The notes beneath the pieces were generated by a model, which saw nothing but the letters and a program-made list of their open reading frames with translations, was not told the origin of the DNA and ran no database searches. This document shows positions 36,689 through 44,103 of a DNA stretch of 64,000 bases, in pieces. Numbering within the stretch: the stretch's first letter is position 1; every line of letters begins with the position of its first letter. The stretch is from CAIQPV01 sp964480365 (GTDB lineage Bacteria > Pseudomonadota > Gammaproteobacteria > Burkholderiales > Gallionellaceae), in the NCBI GenBank assembly GCA_964480365.1, contig CAYZPM010000001.1:124001-188000 (forward strand), written 5' to 3'. A program made the position numbers and the translations under genes.

Positions 36689-37528
36689 TTAGGCCAAAGT
36701 TGCGCTGCCTTGATTCTTGCGACGGGAGACCATAAAACCAACTATCCCAAAACCACTCAACATCAGCAGCCAATCGCTAGGCTCAGGAACGGCAGCTACG
36801 GTATAGGACAAGGTTCCTGCACTGGAAAGATTCAATGTATCAACACCAGCAGTATTAGCCGCACCGAACTGAGCGACGAGAGCGTTAGCTGTGGTCGAAG
36901 TGCTGGCTGGAGTCAGGTAAAAGAAACCCAGGGACGAGGTAAAAGGTTTGCTGCCAGGAGCTGCCACATTACTGAAATTGGTATTGGTGCCAAAATTCGC
37001 GCCAAAAACTGTGCTCCCTGCATAGGCAGGATCGTTTGTAGCAGTACTTACATACACGGCATTGTTTGTTGCAGCACCAGCATACGTTACAACGGAAGCC
37101 TTCACCGAACTGGATAAAATGGTGCCAGAAACGCCCCCGACAATATTCGTGTCATTGGAAGTAGTCAATACTTGTGTACCATTGAATTTTCTGGAAGCAG
37201 ACCCGTTAGTTGCCACAACGTTCCATTGCACATCACCCGCAGCATAGTCTGCTGACGAAATGCCAGAAAGGTAGCTTGCCAAGGCAGCGCTGGTAGCGAG
37301 TGTAGTAGTTCCGGAAGCATAGGGTGAAGCAGCTGCCAGAGTAGAAGCGGTTCCGGTTACTCCTGCGGTGAAGGTTGACATTGCGATACCGGTATCCAGT
37401 GTGTAGGATGTGTTAGTGTTTGTATCCCAAACCGACAAGATCAGGTCGGAAGCTGTTACCGCTGCGTTTGCTTGGCCTGCTACGGCAAGCGCCAAAGCGC
37501 CGGCCAGGATGGAAAGTTTCAATTTCAT
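36689..37528 (-). CDS. PEP-CTERM surface protein under riboswitch control
   Basis: A 279-residue exported protein. A signal peptide (LSILAGALALAVAGQANA) leads a Ser/Thr/Asn-rich mature region (about 24-245), and the C-terminus carries a full PEP-CTERM signal, VPEPSDWLLMLSGFGIVGFM followed by VSRRK. By family knowledge it is processed by an exosortase and placed in the envelope or exopolysaccharide matrix. A strong AAAGGAG ribosome site precedes the ATG. A cyclic-di-GMP-I riboswitch lies about 125 bases further upstream, and a small CTCC-GCAA-GGAG hairpin sits directly before the ribosome site. Two CCGWWCGG palindromes lie upstream of the riboswitch. Confidence 0.9.
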   Translation of the reverse strand: MKLKLSILAGALALAVAGQANAAVTASDLILSVWDTNTNTSYTLDTGIAMSTFTAGVTGTASTLAAASPYASGTTTLATSAALASYLSGISSADYAAGDVQWNVVATNGSASRKFNGTQVLTTSNDTNIVGGVSGTILSSSVKASVVTYAGAATNNAVYVSTATNDPAYAGSTVFGANFGTNTNFSNVAAPGSKPFTSSLGFFYLTPASTSTTANALVAQFGAANTAGVDTLNLSSAGTLSYTVAAVPEPSDWLLMLSGFGIVGFMVSRRKNQGSATLA

Positions 37529-37651
37529 AATTTACAACTCCTTTAAATTAAATTCTCCTTGCGGAGACTCGTAATAAAGGCTTTGAGACCGCTGAGGGTA
37601 TCGTAGCCACTGGATTGAACAGGCGACCAATTTTCCGGATTCCTGCTACTG

Positions 37652-37742
37652 CTTGGCGACCCGGCCATCTTTCTTTTAGCTTTTGGCTAGCAGGAAGACC
37701 CGTGGCTTTCCGACCCCGCCTCGCAACGGGTTTGGCTTTTAC
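37652..37742 (-). ncRNA. Cyclic-di-GMP-I (GEMM-I) riboswitch
   Basis: On the minus strand the region reads GCCAAACCC, a stem closed by a GCGA (GNRA) tetraloop, GGCGGGGTCGGAAAGCCACG, GGTCTTCC, a second stem (TGCTAGCC / AGATGGCC) and GGGTCGCC. This is the order of conserved blocks in class I c-di-GMP riboswitches: AAACC, GNRA loop, AAAGCC, tetraloop receptor and a closing GGGTNRCC. It sits in the 5' leader of the PEP-CTERM gene, so that gene is expected to respond to c-di-GMP. Whether it acts on transcription or translation cannot be decided; no clear terminator is visible between it and the gene. Confidence 0.82.
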
Positions 37743-37826
37743 TTTAGATTTCACAAAGCTGTGCAATCTGGTACAAGATGCTACTGGTCGAGCATTACAA
37801 AACCACGCTCGGGTATCTCGATTGAT

Positions 37827-37844
37827 ATAAGCCGTTCGGCTTAT
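37827..37844. promoter_or_regulatory. CCGWWCGG palindrome, site 3
   Basis: ATAAGCCGTTCGGCTTAT is a perfect 18-base palindrome (8-base arms around TT) located upstream of the c-di-GMP riboswitch. It might be part of the promoter region of the PEP-CTERM gene. Confidence 0.4.
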
Positions 37845-37930
37845 TTTTAGATCAACCTTCTGTGAAATGCCCAAGGTGTCAAACCTTAACCGATGCAAAT
37901 TAAACTACCTTTACATCTCACCGTTTCCGT

Positions 37931-37948
37931 ATAGTCCGAACGGCTCAT
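37931..37948. promoter_or_regulatory. CCGWWCGG palindrome, site 4
   Basis: ATAGTCCGAACGGCTCAT is an exact 18-base copy of the site at 2643. It lies 87 bases from site 3, in the 534-base gap between the PEP-CTERM gene and tumE. Apart from the riboswitch and these two sites, no other feature was seen in that gap. Confidence 0.4.
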
Positions 37949-38062
37949 TTTGATGTTTGGGGTGGGCGTATATTGGTGGGGGAATTTGGTGGGGCAGTTA
38001 TCTATTTGGGTTAATGGTGGCTTTGCACTAGGCATTAACTACCAGCAGTGATACCATAGGTC

Positions 38063-38362
38063 ATGGCTGAAATTAAAGTATCCGATGACTCGTGGTCATT
38101 ATCCTCAAAGAATGGAAACGGCATATTGCGCCGCGAGGTTTGGGAAGATGAGCTGGGTAGGGTGGTTCGCTATAACTTGGCGTATATCAATCACGCGATT
38201 TTTCAGGGTGATAACGGGCGTGTAATTGGTTATGACAATGCGCACGGTTTTCATCACCGGCATTTCATGGGTGAAGTTGAGCAAGTTAAGTTCAAGAGTT
38301 TCGAAGACATTGAGGAACGATTTCAAGCTGACTGGATTGTATTTAACGTGAAACTCGCGTAG
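38063..38362 (+). CDS. TumE-family toxin (DUF6516)
   Basis: A 99-residue protein of the TumE toxin type. It shows the family order of a basic strand region (GILRREVWEDELGRVVRYNL), AYINHAIFQGDNGRVIGYDN and then GFHHRHFMGEVEQVKFKSFE. The final five residues and stop come from the left end of a small repeat inserted after the gene (38350 on), so the C-terminus may have been altered. The partner wHTH antitoxin lies 110 bases downstream. Members are thought to be RNases inhibiting growth when free; activity is not shown here. Confidence 0.78.
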   Translation: MAEIKVSDDSWSLSSKNGNGILRREVWEDELGRVVRYNLAYINHAIFQGDNGRVIGYDNAHGFHHRHFMGEVEQVKFKSFEDIEERFQADWIVFNVKLA

Positions 38363-38428
38363 CGAGACCAAATCACTCTCTCCCTCCGGGGGAGAGCTGG
38401 AGAGGGGGAAACGGGCATCGCGAGTTTC
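38350..38428. repeat. Small inverted-repeat element inside toxin-antitoxin operon
   Basis: The outer ends are GAAACTCGCG (38350-38359) and CGCGAGTTTC (38419-38428), a perfect 10-base inverted repeat. The core has CTCTCCCTCCGGGGGAGAG, like the cores of family A. The left end overlaps the last codons of tumE (GTG AAA CTC GCG TAG). Confidence 0.7.
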
Positions 38429-38472
38429 ATTATTCAGGGCGGCACATTTGCCATGCCCGTTAGGAGCACAAA

Positions 38473-38835
38473 ATGAAAACGACTATCAAAGTAGCAAACA
38501 TAGATGAATTCTTCAAACGTGGTAAGGAAATTGCAAAGCTGGCAGACAAGGACAAGCACATCCCGCGTGAGCGTATTATTTCCTTCGAAGCCCCGGAAGA
38601 CTTGGCTAAGTTGATTACAACCGCAAAGCTTGTATTATTCCGTGCGGTGAAGGAGTGTCCGGGTTCGATAACCGATTTGTCGCAACGCCTTCACCGGGAT
38701 CGCAGCGCGGTCAAACGGGATATTGATGAGTTGGAACGCATAGGCTTGGTGGAGGTAGAAGAAATGCCGTTTCCTGGTCATGGTCGCAGAAAAGAGGTTC
38801 GTGCTGTTGCAGAACAAGTTTTGCTTGCGATGTAA
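38473..38835 (+). CDS. TumA-type winged-helix antitoxin
   Basis: A 120-residue DNA-binding protein, partner of the TumE-like toxin. The N-terminus (about 1-50) is likely the toxin-neutralising region. The rest is a winged helix-turn-helix: AVKECPGSITDLSQRLHRDR as helix-turn-helix and VEVEEMPFPGHGRRKEVRAV as the wing, of the MarR/ArsR-like HVO_A0114 type. It probably represses its own operon. A GGAG site precedes the ATG. Order is toxin first, antitoxin second, typical for this family. Confidence 0.78.
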   Translation: MKTTIKVANIDEFFKRGKEIAKLADKDKHIPRERIISFEAPEDLAKLITTAKLVLFRAVKECPGSITDLSQRLHRDRSAVKRDIDELERIGLVEVEEMPFPGHGRRKEVRAVAEQVLLAM

Positions 38836-38843
38836 TTCTTCTA

Positions 38844-39644
38844 TTAATACTGCACGACCAACGGAGACATCATGTCTCCGTTGAGGCATTCTGCATATCG
38901 GCTGGCTGCCGAAGCAACACAATTTGCACCTGCCGCCTCGCCGAATTTTTTCGCCATATTCAGGCAGGTTCCCAAATCGCTGCTGTTCATTATTGCGCAC
39001 AGGCGTTTTTTATGATCATCCGGGGAGTTGGGCTTGACCGGAGGCAGCGGCGGGGGCTGATATTCGGGCGGGATCGGTGGGGCCGCCGTGGGGGCGGGCG
39101 TGGCGCTGCCGCTCTGCGCCACAATGGTTGCCGAGCCGGGAGCATAAATGAATTGCCAGTCGGAATAGTGTTTCTTCCCCTCGAACATTGCGAATAGTTT
39201 GCTAAAGTTCGACTGCTTGATTGGCTCGACATCAGACTTGCTATAAACGCCAATGATGCTTTGGTCGGCGCCCTTGACCAAACCCCAATCGGTTGTGCCT
39301 GTGAAGGGATCATAAAAAATCTTGCGCAAATGGCGTCTGATAAAGGGAGTCCGTTTATCTTCAAGCAAGTCTTCAAGTTTCTTTGGGAATTGCTGTACCT
39401 GGCCGGGCGTGTTTTCATAATACGAGCCGATGGCCTGACGGAACTGATTACCGACGAACAGAAGCTGCCGTTCATTTTCGCGTTGCAGTTCCTGATGCCA
39501 AACCGTTGCCACCGCTGCCAGCCATACGCCTATTATTGCAACTGCAATCAGCAGGCCAATATAAGTAAATCCGGAGCAGGATCGATACGCGGCAGGCGGG
39601 TGCCTGACAGTTGATCTTTCCAAAATAGATGACACGGTTGCCAC
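38844..39644 (-). CDS. Isolated type II pseudopilin-like protein with proline-rich and Cys-rich tail
   Basis: A 266-residue prepilin-like protein. Leader residues 1-25 end in Gly before FTYIGLLIAVAIIGVWLAAV; mature residue 5 is Gly rather than Glu, an unusual change in class III signals. A pilin-type domain follows (QFRQAIGSYYENTPGQVQQF ... RKIFYDPFTGTTDWGLV), then a Pro/Ala linker (about 180-210) and a Cys-containing end (CAIMNSSDLGTCLNMAKKFG). It resembles minor pseudopilins of the cluster at 3.8-12 kb and may serve that machine. The start (GTG 39644, or GTG 39635 / TTG 39623) falls inside repeat copy 3, so the leader is partly repeat-derived. Confidence 0.75.
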   Translation of the reverse strand: MATVSSILERSTVRHPPAAYRSCSGFTYIGLLIAVAIIGVWLAAVATVWHQELQRENERQLLFVGNQFRQAIGSYYENTPGQVQQFPKKLEDLLEDKRTPFIRRHLRKIFYDPFTGTTDWGLVKGADQSIIGVYSKSDVEPIKQSNFSKLFAMFEGKKHYSDWQFIYAPGSATIVAQSGSATPAPTAAPPIPPEYQPPPLPPVKPNSPDDHKKRLCAIMNSSDLGTCLNMAKKFGEAAGANCVASAASRYAECLNGDMMSPLVVQY

Positions 39645-39757
39645 AAACCCCCTCCCTAACCCTCCCCCGACGGGAGAGGGGACACGAGTCCTTCTCCCTC
39701 CGGGGGAAGGGTTGGGAAGGGGGAGAGACTGTCACCCATATATGGAAACATCAATAA
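39621..39757 (+). repeat. Dispersed repeat family A, copy 3
   Basis: This copy shows both conserved ends: CAAAATAGATGACACGGTTG at the left and TATGGAAACATCAATAA at the right, flanking a core with CCCTCCCCCGACGGGAGAGGG-like arms. The left end is translated as the beginning of the pseudopilin gene on the other strand. Confidence 0.8.
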
Positions 39758-39842
39758 GTCGCTGGTTATCCCACAAGCGGGCGAGGGGACTGGCTAATCA
39801 GGAATAAACTTGGTTTTAGAGGTACCCGAAAACTTACCGAAA

Positions 39843-40571
39843 TCAAAGTTTTTGTGTGGGTTCATCCAACAGCTTTGTGATCAACTCGTGCGGCTGATTT
39901 CCGAACAGCAATTTGCCGTTCGGGAAGATGACGCCGGGTGTGCCGTTGATCCAGAGTTTGGTTGCAAGATCGGCGATTTCTTTGATCGGTGTCTCGCAGT
40001 TTGTGTTGCTTCCTTCGGGTTCTTTCTGCAGTAGCAGCATGTCATCCCAAGCCTTGGCTCTATCCTTGGCGCACCAGATCATTTGAGACTTGCGCATTGC
40101 GCCCGGATGAAGATCGGTGAGCGGTAGCAAGAAGGTATAGATGGTCACGTCGTTAACGCTTTCCAGTTCTTTTTCCAATCCTTGGCAATAAGGGCATTCA
40201 GGATCGGAAAATAGCGCGAGTTTGCGCGTTCCGTTTCCTTTTACTCTTACGATGGCTTTATCGAGCGGCAGTTTGGAAAAATCAACCACGGTTATCTTTT
40301 CCTTTTCCTGCTTTGTAAGGTTCACTTTTCCTTTAAGTTCGAGCATGGAGCCGAAAATCCCCACCTCCCCTTTCCCATCTGTATAAACAATGTTGAAACC
40401 GTTTATGACGACCTGATAAAAGTCGCCGTAGGGAAGTTTGGTGATGGCGCCGACCTTTATTTCCGGCATGTTTTCAGCGAAAGACTTCCTGATATCCTCC
40501 TCGCCTGCTTGCGCGCAGCCTGCTGCTGCAATCAATGCCAATCCCATTACAACTTGTTTCAGGTTAACCAT
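39843..40571 (-). CDS. dsbC: Periplasmic thiol:disulfide interchange protein DsbC
   Basis: A 242-residue periplasmic disulfide isomerase. The signal peptide ends near AGCAQA. The N-terminal dimerisation domain spans about 25-85 (IRKSFAENMPEIKVGAITKL). The thioredoxin-fold domain carries the CPYC active site (FSDPECPYCQGLEKEL) and the cis-Pro loop (INGTPGVIFPNG). Length and motifs match DsbC, with the C-terminal structural Cys pair also present (WCAKDR ... NCETP). It corrects disulfides in exported proteins and could serve the Cys-containing surface proteins nearby. It needs DsbD, not seen here. Confidence 0.93.
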   Translation of the reverse strand: MVNLKQVVMGLALIAAAGCAQAGEEDIRKSFAENMPEIKVGAITKLPYGDFYQVVINGFNIVYTDGKGEVGIFGSMLELKGKVNLTKQEKEKITVVDFSKLPLDKAIVRVKGNGTRKLALFSDPECPYCQGLEKELESVNDVTIYTFLLPLTDLHPGAMRKSQMIWCAKDRAKAWDDMLLLQKEPEGSNTNCETPIKEIADLATKLWINGTPGVIFPNGKLLFGNQPHELITKLLDEPTQKL

Positions 40572-40602
40572 TATTTTCTTCCTTTAAAAATATTTGCTTT
40601 TC

Positions 40603-40683
40603 GTAGGCTGGCGGTGAGGAACGAACCCCAGCGTTTGGTGGCCTCGAATATGCTGGGGTTCGCTTTGCTCACCGCCAGCCTAC
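40603..40683. repeat. 30-bp inverted repeat (GTAGGCTGGCGGTGAG)
   Basis: An arm at 40603-40632 and its complement at 40652-40683 pair along GTAGGCTGGCGGTGAG ... CGAACCCCAGC with a small internal bulge. It resembles the GTAGG-type inverted repeats at 50481, 52087 and 57926 in design. Confidence 0.85.
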
Positions 40684-40723
40684 AGAACTATAGAGGGTCA
40701 ACTCTCAATTCTGTTCGCTTAAA

Positions 40724-40816
40724 CCGTTCGTGGTGAGCCCTTCGATAGCCTCAGGAGAGCCTTGTCGAACCACCAGCTACGCAACCCGAACCCTTCGACA
40801 AGCTCAGGGCGAACGG
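40724..40816. repeat. Dispersed repeat family B, copy 2
   Basis: The unit CCGTTCGTGGTGAGCCCTTC ... CTCAGGAGAGCCTTGTCGAAC is followed by an inverted half (CCCTTCGACAAGCTCAGGGC then GAACGG). With the adjacent inverted repeat it fills most of the 40572-40878 gap, which holds no gene. Confidence 0.85.
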
Positions 40817-40878
40817 AATTTTTATTAATCGAACAGCATTGGGTCAACTCTATAGCACGATACTCCTGATTTGTTTCA

Positions 40879-41718
40879 CTACGATTTCAGCAAACCGAGG
40901 TCGATTGCCTTGGCAACAGCATGACCACGAGTTTTTACTTTGAGTTTCTTCAGGATGTTCTGCACATGATTTTTTACCGTCAGCGGACTGAGAAAAAGTT
41001 CATTTGCAATTACCTGATTCGTTTTCCCGATCTTAATTAATTTTATTATTTGAATTTCTCGTTCACCCAGTGACTGATTTTTCGGTCGGCTGGTTGCATC
41101 ATTGGCTTGGCTCGCCACTACGCGGCTCAAGGTCGAGTCCAGGATAGGCATTAAAACTTCCAACAGATAGAGCAGTCTGCTGCAAAGCGTTCCTGTGACT
41201 TTAAAAAAACCGAAAAAGCTTTTTAAGCGGCCATCCGGGCCGCGCAGTCCATGCGCCGCAATGTTATCCAATTCGTGGTGTTTCATCATTGCCAACCATG
41301 ATTCGTCGTAGTCCCCAATTGTCACTGCATCACTTAGGATGAACCCCTTTCCGGACTCTCGCGCCCGTGCCATCATTTGCGCCAACAGGCCATCTGACGG
41401 ATCGCTTATAGCGGGAAACTGTTCGTCCCGAAAACTTTGGGAACTCGAAAAGCTATATAGCCTCGGTTGAATATCTGTCCCGACCCAGAGGCCGCAAATC
41501 AGAATTTCATGGGGAATCAGGTACTGTATCTCGCACTGCGCCCATGTATGGAACTGGCGTTCATTAAGTATTCTTAATGAGCTATTAACGATCGAGACCA
41601 AGCGCCATTGATCTTCACCTTCCAAGGTGGCGCTACTTCCAATTAAATCGTTCATGTCTTTCATGCGATTACCTGGAAATGCCTCTAAATTATGAATATC
41701 GCTTTGGGGATTTATCAT
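40879..41718 (-). CDS. epsA: EpsA-like LuxR-family transcriptional regulator
   Basis: A 279-residue regulator. The N-terminal part (about 20-190) resembles the sensor region of EpsA-type regulators linked to PEP-CTERM/exosortase systems (FHTWAQCEIQYLIPHEILIC ... LKSFFGFFKVTG). The C-terminus is a LuxR helix-turn-helix (LGEREIQIIKLIKIGKTNQV, then SPLTVKNHVQNILKKLKVKT). It probably controls exopolysaccharide and CTERM-protein genes; target sites are unknown, but CCGWWCGG palindromes upstream of such genes are candidates. The ATG overlaps the ankyrin gene stop by one base. The EpsA assignment rests on overall resemblance and genomic context. Confidence 0.75.
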   Translation of the reverse strand: MINPQSDIHNLEAFPGNRMKDMNDLIGSSATLEGEDQWRLVSIVNSSLRILNERQFHTWAQCEIQYLIPHEILICGLWVGTDIQPRLYSFSSSQSFRDEQFPAISDPSDGLLAQMMARARESGKGFILSDAVTIGDYDESWLAMMKHHELDNIAAHGLRGPDGRLKSFFGFFKVTGTLCSRLLYLLEVLMPILDSTLSRVVASQANDATSRPKNQSLGEREIQIIKLIKIGKTNQVIANELFLSPLTVKNHVQNILKKLKVKTRGHAVAKAIDLGLLKS

Positions 41719-42479
41719 CAATCCACCGCTCCCATTTTCACAAGTTGCGATATAACTACGGGCCTGTCCAATATTTTCGCCCAGTGCAGCGGTGAGTAGC
41801 CATTGGTTGGGTTATGCACATTTGCACCCGCCTGGATCAGGCGCGTTGCTATTTCGTCGTGCCCTTCAATGATGGCCCAGTAAAGCGCCGTCGTTCCTTG
41901 TTCTCCAGATATGTTCGCATCCGCTCCCTTCGCGAGCAGCGCATCCAGAAAATCTTGCCGTCCAAGTTGTGCAGCCAGCGCGAGAGGTGTCTCACCTATA
42001 TCGCTCGCCTTATCCACATCGGCTCCGGCTTCGAGCAATGCCTTTACGTTTTCATCCCGCTGGAATCGAATTGCATTTAACAGGGGGGTGCTCCCCGCGT
42101 CGTCCCGCACGTCAATCCTGGCTCCGGCCTTGATTAACATTCGAACAATTTCTGGATCTTGGCGCATTGCGGCTGCGCCGATTGGTGTGTAGCCAACACT
42201 CCCTTTAACATTGACGTCGGCTCCAAACTCGATCAGCCGACGCACAATGTCGCGATGCGCGGAATATGCGGCCATCAGGATGGCGCTATTGCCACCCTTG
42301 TCGAGAGCATTCGGGTTGGCGCCCATTTCAAGCATCATCTTGAATATTCTTAAGTCCCCACGCGCGGATGCGTCGATCAGATTAAGATCATTATCTGTTT
42401 CTGCTGAAGCCGATTCGCTCCCAATCAGAAAACAGAAAATGAGCGCTCCTGTAAAAGCAATAAATTGCTTAACGTTCAT
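41718..42479 (-). CDS. Exported ankyrin-repeat protein
   Basis: A 253-residue protein with a signal peptide (FIAFTGALIFCFLIGSESAS) and about six ankyrin repeats (LLEAGADVDKASDIGETPLA, LIQAGANVHNPTNGYSPLHW and others) covering nearly the whole mature chain. Ankyrin repeats bind protein partners; the location is periplasmic or extracellular. It is translated together with the epsA-like regulator (TGATG overlap), which suggests a shared job, possibly signalling envelope state to the regulator, but no direct evidence exists. Confidence 0.88.
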   Translation of the reverse strand: MNVKQFIAFTGALIFCFLIGSESASAETDNDLNLIDASARGDLRIFKMMLEMGANPNALDKGGNSAILMAAYSAHRDIVRRLIEFGADVNVKGSVGYTPIGAAAMRQDPEIVRMLIKAGARIDVRDDAGSTPLLNAIRFQRDENVKALLEAGADVDKASDIGETPLALAAQLGRQDFLDALLAKGADANISGEQGTTALYWAIIEGHDEIATRLIQAGANVHNPTNGYSPLHWAKILDRPVVISQLVKMGAVD

Positions 42480-42740
42480 ATTGTTTGGCAGAATTATTTT
42501 TGTTGCGTGCTGTATTATTTTTTTTACTGACGGGGGATTCTAGTTGTTATTTGTGTCATTTGAATTAACGCCGTATGACAATCATTTTACTGAACCCCAA
42601 GGATCGCCCGTATCCAACCGGGGCCGCATGCCCTACTCAATGACTTTTCTCCAGTTATCCGTGCAGGCCGAACACTGGCAGAGTAAAACCTTGAACACTC
42701 TACAAGTCCAATGTTAAATATTCGTGATGATTAATGCCGA

Positions 42741-42766
42741 GTTAATAGTCCGAACGGACTATTAAC
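42741..42766. promoter_or_regulatory. CCGWWCGG palindrome, site 5
   Basis: GTTAATAGTCCG-AA-CGGACTATTAAC is a perfect inverted repeat with 12-base arms, 262 bases upstream of the ankyrin-epsA operon and 102 bases beyond the stop of the Sel1 gene. It may be an operator of the operon or a terminator of neither gene, since no T-run follows. Bases 42480-42740 hold no ORF of merit. Confidence 0.5.
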
Positions 42767-42867
42767 CCAAAATAATCCATCAGGCCGGGAAGCCGGGGGT
42801 TTGTACTAATGGATTAATTGGGTTTAGAAATGGAATCGAATGTCTGCAACGTATTCCGTTAGTGGTA

Positions 42868-43782
42868 TCACTTATGTTTTTCTTGCCACTCCCGCACCAG
42901 CGTTTGTGCTGTTTCGATTTCCTTAGGGGTCATATTTGCTTCAATCAGGTTCCTTTTTTTCGTGGCTTCTTCACCCACCAATATTCCTGCCAGGCTGAAC
43001 CATTTGTACGCTTGCACCAAGTCCTGCTTCGTTCCTTCACCATCGGCACACATCACACCAAGATTGAATTGGGCTAAGGAATGACCCTGCTCAGCCGCCT
43101 TGTGCAGCATAAATAGCGCCACATTGTAGTCCTGCGGAATTATTTTTCCTTCACGGTATAACTGCCCAAGATTGAACTGTGCTAACGCATTATCCTGCTC
43201 AGCGGCTTTCCAGTACCACTTTATTGCCGTTGCGTAGTCTTGTGGCACCCCCTGCCCTTTTGCATAAAGCCCGCCAAGATTGAACTGCGCCACCGAATCG
43301 CCTTGTTCAGCCGACTTGCTAAACCACAAGATAGATTCTTTATCGTCTTGTGGCACTCCCTGTCCTCTTGCATACATCACGCCAAGGTTGAACTGGGCTA
43401 ATGCATTGCCCTGTTCGGCCGCCTTGCTGAACCACGATGCGGATTCCTTATCGTCTTGCGGCACACCCTGTCCTTTGGCATACAACACGCCAAGTGTCAG
43501 TTGTGCTTTCACATAACCCTGTTCAGCCGCTTGACGGTAACGCAAAATAGCCTTTTGATAGTTCTGAGGAACTCCTTGTCCCCGTTCGTCCATTACACCG
43601 AGATTAAACTGTGCGACCGCATCGCCCTTGGCCGCGAGCGGCATAAATTCTTTCAAGGCGGCACGGTAGTTTCCGCTGCGGTATGCATTAATCCCCTCTT
43701 CCAGGCCCGCCTGCGCTCCAGCGTTGGCCATTAAAAGAATCACCGTTAAAATCAACCTGAAAAAAAAGTTTGTGTAAGTCAA
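42868..43782 (-). CDS. Exported Sel1-repeat protein
   Basis: A 304-residue protein with a signal peptide (FFFRLILTVILLMANAGAQA) and about seven Sel1-like repeats of 36 residues, for example AQFNLGVMYARGQGVPQDDK. Sel1 proteins act as periplasmic or surface scaffolds and adaptors. The repeats include very similar neighbours, indicating recent duplication. The start is a TTG at 43782, chosen because a perfect GGAGGT ribosome site lies nine bases before it; the longer GTG start at 43818 has no such site. Confidence 0.88.
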   Translation of the reverse strand: MTYTNFFFRLILTVILLMANAGAQAGLEEGINAYRSGNYRAALKEFMPLAAKGDAVAQFNLGVMDERGQGVPQNYQKAILRYRQAAEQGYVKAQLTLGVLYAKGQGVPQDDKESASWFSKAAEQGNALAQFNLGVMYARGQGVPQDDKESILWFSKSAEQGDSVAQFNLGGLYAKGQGVPQDYATAIKWYWKAAEQDNALAQFNLGQLYREGKIIPQDYNVALFMLHKAAEQGHSLAQFNLGVMCADGEGTKQDLVQAYKWFSLAGILVGEEATKKRNLIEANMTPKEIETAQTLVREWQEKHK

Positions 43783-43791
43783 GGCAGTAAC

Positions 43792-43797
43792 ACCTCC
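43792..43797 (-). promoter_or_regulatory. Ribosome binding site deciding a TTG start
   Basis: GGAGGT on the minus strand, nine bases upstream of TTG 43782, sets the start of the Sel1-repeat protein. Confidence 0.7.
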
Positions 43798-44103
43798 GAA
43801 TTTTGGTAAAAAAAACACCCAACTGCCTTAATCAACGGGGAATTATACCCGTAGTAGGGCTGGCGTTTTAAATTGTGCTTTGAGTAAAAGGATCGTTTAT
43901 GTTGTCGGCGTACGGGTGGAAAGAAGACATCCTTGCTTCCGTTTGGCCTAACCGAATTGAGTATCATCCTTGAAAAATATTACATTTTTGTGAGTAAGGG
44001 TGAGAGAAGTTGGGAAGTATCTACGAAACTTGGTGCAGGCCAGCCGGAATGCATTAGCAAAGACGAATGCAATGATGAAGGATTAAAATTGAGTATCGTG
44101 GCG

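Noticed and set aside
37548..37898. 116-codon minus-strand frame
   Set aside because: It runs through the c-di-GMP riboswitch and gives a basic, motif-free protein.
401..42766. Exosortase or polysaccharide synthesis genes expected with PEP-CTERM proteins
   Set aside because: No frame shows exosortase helices with the Cys-Arg-His triad; they must lie outside the window.
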